The position numbers and the translations under genes are program-made. 64,000 bases of DNA. It comes from Mercenaria mercenaria. Taxonomy: Eukaryota; Mollusca; Bivalvia; Venerida; Veneridae. Location: the NCBI RefSeq assembly GCF_021730395.1, contig NC_069362.1, positions 84,646,001 through 84,710,000 of the forward strand, read 5' to 3'. Positions 50,001 to 59,000 of this stretch are shown here, piece by piece; positions within the stretch are counted from its first letter, which is position 1; each line of letters starts with the position of its first letter. The notes under the pieces are model-generated. The model was not told the DNA's origin, did not search any database, and was given only the letters and a program-made list of their open reading frames with translations.

Positions 50001-53000
50001 GGTGGGTACTGACCTCCAGCAGCGACGTCGTTACAGTTTGACGTCTATCTACTGTGACGTCGTACACAAATTAACACCAAAGAAATTACTAACAGCTTTA
50101 AATGTTTGGATCTGAGTAACTCTTTTCTCAACTAATTTCCGGATAAAACATTTGTTGTCTATGTTTCGGACGATATGCGGATTTATCAACCTGGGGGAAT
50201 TGATATCAACCTCGGCTACACCGCAGTGGATATCATTTTTCACAGGTTGATAAATTGTCATATCGACCTCACTAAAAGGCTACACTAGTAACTATTCCAT
50301 AGTCAACAATATATCGAAACGAACAAAAACAAAACCATAATATCGGATCCAATATTGTACCTGTAATGTGTGTCTCTATATTCCTTAAAGCTTAAAAATG
50401 ATTAAACAAATGAAAAGTGTTAAATGCAACATCTAACTAACCTCTGTTTAAATTCACCGTAGAGGACTCTGCTGGGGAAGCCCTTTCTGCAGATACGGAT
50501 ACCTTCAAGTACACCGTTACACTGGAGCTGGTTGAGTACAAGGGCGGCATCGATGACACCTGGGGACTTTGTCTCGTTGGGAATGATGCAACGTACAAAG
50601 TGAGGATGGGTTGTGTACAAGTTCTTCATCAGCTTGTTCAGAGATTCCTATTTTAAACAGAACAGCTAATTTACTGAATTTAACAAAAATCGAAAAGGGA
50701 CTAGCGAGGTTAATCACTTGACCAGCGAAGCCCATCTAAACCTAACAGCTATAAAAGTGAAAGAACTGTTCCTGTAAAACCTCCCTTATGTTAATATATA
50801 TATGTATCCATAATAAATAAGAGTATCATGACGGCGATTATTCTAGTCAAGCATGTATTCAGATACGTTTTATTCAGATATGCAAATACCTGGTTGTCTG
50901 TAACAAATATGGAACATCCGTAAAAGTCGTGACCCTAATAACGATTTGGTCCATATTTTTTTTTGAAAATTTAAACATAACCGAGTATTTTGTTTGACAA
51001 AAAATACCATACCAGGTCAACGTGCACATAATTTAAACGGTCACGCTTCTAAATTGCATTAATGAAATATTTTCTATTTATGGACTTTGCGTTTCTAATT
51101 CGCGTGAGTTTATGTATAGCAGAAAAGAATGTAAGGAAGGCTTACTCTATGGGTGGCAGAAATTGTCTGGAAAGCAGATGATTTACCCTTTTTCTTTGGA
51201 GCACCATCGCCTCCTACAAAGTAAAGAAGTCAAATGCAAAGAGTGAAAGCTCTATTCTGTGTGAAGTAATCTGAACAGAACGAAGCTATGTATTACAAAT
51301 TCTAAACTGACTTGATGTGTTGTTTAGTTAAACAGAGAATGAAAACAAAGTAATAAAATTTGAAATAAAGAACAGTTGGCGTTCGGACCTGTGAGAGAAC
51401 ATTATAACATCAGATTTGTCGTCGAAATACCATAAGATGTCCAGTTCATTACTACTCGGATAAATGCAGTTCAGCTTTCGTGATTCAATAACTGTTCGTC
51501 TGAAAACTGAACCGTGGTAAAACAGACTATAAATCATGCAAAGGTCTTAATTATTTGCTGAATGAACTTATTAAATCACATGCGTTATCTGTACTTGTAA
51601 CCAAAAAAGGTAGGGCCGTTGCAAGGACTTCATTGTATACATTTCATTGGCCAGAATGATAACTGTAATACCACATAACTTACCAGAAGGTATTGCAAAC
51701 AGGGACGCGACAAGTGCTTCCTTAGACTCGGAGAGAATACCGACAACAGTTTCGTTGATTGGATCTTTGTTCTTCTCAAGCCAGTTAGTGATGTTGTATG
51801 GTACCTGAAATCAGCAATTTGAAATTCACGTTAACTAATTCGTTTAACGGAGTTTAAAGTTGTTTCTTTATGGTCATTACGGATATGAATAGAAGATGAT
51901 GTGGGTGGATTAATTTTCAATAGTTTATATGCAAGGTATGCTAGTTATGATTGGTAGAATTGCCGTTACTAACCGCTCCAGCGTAATGACCCAACTCGAA
52001 GTGGGCAGCACCACCTCCTTTTCGGCTCCTCACTGGTTTTTGGAAATTCTTGGTCTTGCCCAGGTGGTTGATCATAAGCTTTTCCTCAAAGGTTTTGTCT
52101 GTAGCCTTCGGGAACATGCATTCTTCCTCAAGAATGGACAAAATACCCATGGGCTGTCAAAAGAACAAGAATAGTTTCTTAATTGGCTAAAATTGTATGT
52201 GGTGATACATACGTGCTAAAACAAAATCAGACACTTTATAAACAGTCAGAGCGGTTATATTTCGATCTCTTCAGATCGTTCAGCACGACATTTATATTGT
52301 GTTAGAGTACTGTTTGATTTTTTAGCTTAAACATTTCAGCTTGGGTGGTTCCAATACTCCCGCTTTAAAGGTTTTCAGTATTGTTTAATCACCACTTGGA
52401 TATGGTGCCTGCTTTTTAATTTTGTCTTTTGCAGTTTCTTTGATATACATGCTCCATAACCACAGACCCCCTCCCTAAATTCCAGTTTGTTTAGTTCTGC
52501 CCGTTGTTTTCTCGTTTAGGGCAAAGCCATTATTTTATCTGGGGACCATACGCCGCTTTTCATGAAATTGCACTCTGTGCATCAATGAAGTTTCCATGTG
52601 CACCGCCGTATGAATACATATGCGGATGTCTATAAACTGGTACTTATAACATGTGTAAATGTTGAGTTTCTGCTCAACCCGGGGCTAGATGGCGTGGACG
52701 GTAGCTTGCATTTCCACTGCCGTCCATGAATAGGTTCAATCAAACCGGGCCTCCAAAATTTTCGTTTATGTCGTGTTGGGCGACCTGTGGTTTTCCGCTT
52801 TTTTATTTTACATTTACATATAGTCAAACTTTCGCATCGAAGGACAAAATGAAGTATTGATTTGTTTGTTTTGGGTTTAACGCCGTTTTTCAACAGTATT
52901 TCAGTCATGTAACGGCGGGCAAATGAAGTATTGAACAGGTTCGTTTCTTTTCTACTGAAAGTTTTTCAAAAACTTTATCAAACAAAATTTGCGTGCAGCT

Positions 53001-56000
53001 TTAATAAAGTATGTATTATATGTACCTTTTCGATAAGGTCGATGCAGGCCTGTAAGTCCATACCGAAGTCAATGAATTCCCAAGCAATACCTTCCTTCTT
53101 GTATTCTTCCTGTTCCAGTACGAACATGTGATGGTTGAAGAACTGCTGGAGTCTCTCATTGGTGTAGTTGATACACAATTGCTCAAAACTGTTGAACTGA
53201 AACATTAAGAAGAAATTAAAATATGAAATCCTTTGAAGCTAAATCATAACTAACGTCTAATGTCCTTAATCTACAAATCAACAACTTGAATTTACATTGT
53301 CCTTTAATTCTTTAATAACTGGAACATGGCCTGGACTAAGAGTACGGTTTCCTGCGGATTCAACTCGCCAATGTTTTTGTTTTCGCCACTTACCATTCTA
53401 AGGCGATGTACGCTTTATACATTTATTTGGTTTTTTTCCTCGTCGCCACATTGATCTGTTGATTCTAGGTATCATGTTGTGTACACATCGATACACTGCT
53501 ACAAGATTTTGTTTCAAGGGGCTGCAGTCTTAGAACGTAAAACCCCTACCACAGCATTTTTACAATGTGTAGATATTAGTCTTTTACTAGAGCTATCACT
53601 AAAGGTCATGAATGTACCTCCCGCATGCACTGACACAGTACATTGCAATTTGACGCACACATGATTGCATAATTATGTGGACTGTAAGTATATAGACTGT
53701 ATGTATACAGTATAGCAACAAAAAACAAAGTCCAATGACTATGCAGAATATTTATCTAAAAGAACGTAACATGCACCATGCACAACTAGGGCTGGTACTG
53801 ATCCCTTGTGTGAAGTATCATTAAATTGTGTGCAAGGGTTCGGAACATTAGGCGCGCACAAGATTGCATATGCATACTGTATGTACATAGTATGTTAACA
53901 AGAAACAAAGTCCCATAACTCTGCAGAATATTTATCTAAAAGAACGTAACATGACATGCACAACTAGGGTTGGTACTGATCACTTGTGTGAAGTTTCATT
54001 AAATTGTGTGCAAGGGTTCGGAAGATTGAGCGCGCACAAGATTGCATATGCAGACTGTTTGCACATAGAATGTTAACAAAAAATAAAGTCCCGTAACTCT
54101 GCAATTTTTTTTGAAAGAACCTTACATGCCCCATGCACAACCGCTGTTGTTACTGATCACTTGTGTGAAGTTTCATTAATTTGTGTCAAGGGGATGAGGA
54201 GAGATGGTGCGCACAAGATTGTGTCTATGTATATAGTATAGTAACAAAAAACAAAGTCCCGTAACTCTGCAATTTTTTTTTCTGAAAGAACCTAACATGT
54301 CCCATGCACAACTACTGTTGTTACTGATCACTTGTGTGAAGTTTCATTAAATTGTGTCAAGGGGATGAGGAGAGATGGTGCGCACAAGATTGTGTCTATG
54401 TATATAGTATAGTAACAAAAAACAAAGTCCCGTAACTCTGCAATTTTTTTTTCTGAAAGAACCTAACATGCCCCATGCACAACTACTGTTGTTACTGATC
54501 ACTTGTGTGAAGTTTCATTAAATTGTGTCAAGGGGATGAGGAGAGATGGTGCGCACAAGATTGTGTCTATGTATATAGTATAGTAACAAAAAACAAAGTC
54601 CCGTAACTATGCAAATTTTTTTTCTGAAAGAACCTAACATGTCCCATGCACAACTACTGTTGTTACTGATCACTTGTGTGAAGTTTCATTAAATTGTGTC
54701 AAGGGGATGAGGAGAGATGGTGCGCACAAGATTGTGTCTATGTATATAGTATAGTAACAAAAAACAAAGTCCCGTAACTATGCAAATTTTTTTTCTGAAA
54801 GAACCTAACATGTCCCATGCACAAATACTGTTGTTACTGATCACTTGTGTGAAGTTTCATTAAATTGTGTCAAGGGGATGAGGAGAGATGGTGCGCACAA
54901 GATTGTGTCTACGGACGGATAGACGGACAGACAGACGGACAAACGGACGGACAAACAGACAGACAGACAAACTGAAACCAGTATACCCCACTTACAACTT
55001 TGTTGTTTGGGGGGTACAATTAGAATGGACCATTTGATCTTAAGTTTTGTCATATACGATGACAAATTTGAAATATATGTGAACAATATACATACACAAT
55101 GCACTAAAGCATGCAGCATATCTTTTCTGTAATAGCAACTTACGTCAAAAATTTCGAAACCGGCAATATCCAACACACCAATGTAGTAATTTCTCTTCGC
55201 TTTTGTGTCAAGGGTTAAGTTTACTCTCTTGACCAGCCACTCAAACATGCGGGAGTAGGTAGATTTGGCCATGGCGCTGACCGAATAGACAACTTGGTCT
55301 TTGTTTCTGCCCTGGGTGACAAATTCTGTGCCGACCTTGATCTTTGGTTTCAAGAAGCCCTTAAGCAAATCACCGCTGTTAACACCAAGCAGGAAAGCAA
55401 CCTTCTCAGCCTCTGAAAATATCATTTGAACATATGTTTTAAATAAATCGTATAGATATGCATGCACTGATACTTATAACTGAAACACGTCTGAACCATA
55501 TATACATCATATTTACAGATGGGATTATGTATTGTACTTTATGAGGATTTCATTGTTTATCATTTTCTATAGAACAATCTCTTTGCCACTGAACTTAATT
55601 TCAATTATAGTCATACCTAAATAACTTCATTGGCAAATTTTCAAACATAATGCTTAAATTGCAAATGCAAATATCAGAAGGGAAAATGTTACCAGCAGTG
55701 CCATCGGCTTCCGCCTGTTCTTCTCTTGGATGCTGCTTCCATTTCATCTCACCAGCATGGACAATGGCGGAAGTGATCTTGTACAAGCTGTTCTTCTCGT
55801 CCTGGGTGAAGCCTAACACATCGTATGAATCCTAGAAAAGATTATTACATCGAAATATGTCAATGAATCTCAAAGGAACAGTAAACAATACACTTTTTCA
55901 ATTCTGTCCGCGATTTTTAAAAGTCTAGAGTGGAAAGCTTAGCATCTGATTTTAATGTATTTACATCGGTAAGTTTCATTTCCTCAACGTCATCAATACC

Positions 56001-59000
56001 ATCCACAGTGAGTACTCCCTGGTTGATGAAAGAATAGAGTCCTGGATCTGGCTGCACCAAACACATCTCTGAAATAAAAGGAGGACAAAATTAACCGCGA
56101 AATATAAATTTGTTGTGTTTAAAGCATATATACAAAAAATGAACAAGACAGGATAGGTAGATGTTTTATGCTCACTTTGCTTACTATAGTATAAAATGTT
56201 ACCACGGTATTTTGGAAGAGTATTAATGTATTACCATGGTATTTTGGAAAAGCAGGTGTCATCATCTGATAGAAGATGTGATAGTTTCTCTCAGCCGACT
56301 GCTGGTACGTTACACGAGACTTCTCCAGTAGGTCTTTGAAAATAAAACAAGAAATGACTTGTAAATATATAACAAAGAATGGCGATCAAGGTCAAGACAG
56401 AGTTGAATCAAATTGATGCAGTTAATATCTTATATACGAATATGTCCCTATATAACAGCAACACCGGTAATACCAGAATATGGCAATACCACAGCAAGTG
56501 AGCATCTGAAATGACCATCGGAACAATGTAATATTTCCACCAGCATATGAATATGGCAACATCGATCAAAATATGTAAGTATCACAGTACACTACCATAG
56601 AAAACCCGTAATATTAGCAGAATGCTTAAACTTTGAAAGCCAAAGCTTGTTGCAAACTAGGTACCATCCATATTATACTTACAAGTCTCGATATCGGCTC
56701 CAGCGATTTTTCCAGTAGGACCAAAGTGGATACGGATAAATTTACCCTGTTAATAGAAATGAGCATAATAATGTAAGATTGCAACATAAAACGGTTTCTA
56801 CAAAAAGACATCAACTGTTTCATTTCATCTGTTCATTCTGTTAGAATTTTTCGTAGTGTATTTATACTTTCTGGTAATCTGTGTTAATGGGGTCAATTTA
56901 ACAGTGATAGATTTCCGCTCTAGCCGGTGCTAGTGAGCGTGAAGGATGTTGCACATTTCATTACCTCTCATGAACAGATTCAGTCAAACCGAGGCTACTA
57001 TTATTTTGTTTGGTTGCGTTTTATGCTTTCGAAGAATCTTCTTACAGATTGTTTTGCAAAATTACACTAGCACTGAATAAATTAAACTATAATGTCAATA
57101 TTACCCAATGAAACAAGTTCAATATGGCATTATAAATTGGAATACTTACGGCTAGGAGAGTTTGGTTGGATATTATTGATATGCTTTAATTATCCAGCTG
57201 CTACACGCTAAAACAGAAGTTGTAAAACAGGTAAAGTATTAGGTTGTGTGAAGGTATATGGATTTAGAGTTAACTCGTGCTTATGGGAGGGTAAATTTCA
57301 TTCAGAAGAAATTTGGGTACAAAGACTTTCATCTATATGCTCTGACACGTGTTTGGATCTAAAGTTAAGATATCATGTAACTGTTACCATTATTTTTCAG
57401 TGGTTTTAGATTTACGGAATGTACGAAGAGTACGCTCGGTTAGAAACCGTTGATCTAAGATAAGGTATTGCCAGGGTATATAGATAATAGTCTTTTCGAA
57501 AAGAACACCTCTGAAAAACATTTTATTCTGTTTGTTATTGAAAGGAATGAATATATTTCAACCGATATAACTATATCGTCAAATTTTAATAACATCCAGA
57601 TATACAGATAATTTTCATATGTATAGTAATGTATGTTTTTCAGAAGTTTCACATTCCCTAGGTGTAAACCCAAAGCGATCTCTTCGGTTTCAGCTGAAAC
57701 CTTATTCCGCCGAAAAACAATATTAGAATCAGGAACAATATTAGATCGGATCTGAAATGGATCAATCGGTAGGTTCACACAAAGCATAGTAAAAAGGTTA
57801 TGGTGTGTGTTAAGACGGTTGGAAAACAAGTTTTACATTAAAAGATGTATTAATTCACTCATAGGGCAGCTCAACTGGAAATGTCAGGATTAGGTATTCG
57901 TGTGAAATTAGGAACCAACGGGCTTTTCCAAGTTTCTTAAAATTTATAACTTTTATCTATGTAAATTTAGTCTCTGTTTTATACATTTATTTAAGGAAAT
58001 GTTTGATGCACAAGCTGGTTAGTAATTTCACACACCTGGATAAAATGAGAAATGAACTTAGAAAGGTTTTGGTGGCAAGACATAGGTTAAATCACAGCAA
58101 TTCGGTCCTGTTCAGTAAACCAACAGATCAAAGAAATGTTCACTTAACGAGGACATCTGATTTCAAACATTGATCAAATACAGTCTGCATTTGCTGAGGC
58201 TTCTGTGCACCTAAGTGATGTTTTCACGGGAAAACCAAAGGCAAAACTGCAGATGAAATCGAGTGTCTAAATATAGAAAGACGTATCAAAGATGTATACA
58301 GACTGTACATGTCAACATTTATTGGCGGCCAACAAAGCACTTACGAATCTAGAGGAGTTGTTGTTACGGGTTGTCTTGGCGTTACCGTAAGCCTCAAGTA
58401 CTGGGTTAGCCTGCACAATCTGGTCTTCAAGGGTACCCTGTGATCAAGATCAATCATAGATTTATTTATTGTGAGATCAAACTATGTTTTATTTCAAACC
58501 AATTTCCTCAAGGTCATATGCAATACCGCATTTAGATCTTAAGTTGTTAAATTGCAAAATAAAATAAAAATAATAAGTTGTGTGAGCTTGTTTGACTTGA
58601 ACTATATTATGTTGATTTGCAACTTAACCCTTAACCTGCTATATTTCTATAATGGACTGGTCCATCTTTCAATTTGGACAGTACCACTTATTACTCAAAG
58701 GGGTTTTCACTGAAAATTTACTGACTGAATAGCGAACAGTGCAGATCATGATCAGACTGCACGGATGTGCAGGCTGATCTTGGTCTGCACTAGTCGCAAA
58801 GGCAGAATCATCTGCCGCCAGCAGGCTAAGGGTTAATTACCTTCTTGGAGGCTGCGGCGGCTGCCTTCTCTTCCTCTGTCTGTTTCTGGAGTTGAGCGGC
58901 CACCTTGGCGAAGTACATGATTACTTTCTTCGTGTTCTCAGTCTTACCAGCTCCAGATTCACCACTGACAAAAAAAATATCACTGTATTTAAGCAATCTA

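Noticed and set aside
52630-52908. 92-codon minus-strand frame in intron 12
   Set aside because: It spans a dispersed repeat and the SINE stub, without myosin similarity.
54841-55143. C-terminal extension of myosin exon 11 rich in [11 protein letters not shown]
   Set aside because: It is read-through past a strong donor at 55144 into the GACGGACA tail of the satellite.
56203-56234. In-frame exon extension using the duplicated donor after exon 8
   Set aside because: It adds 32 nt and would shift the frame of exon 9.
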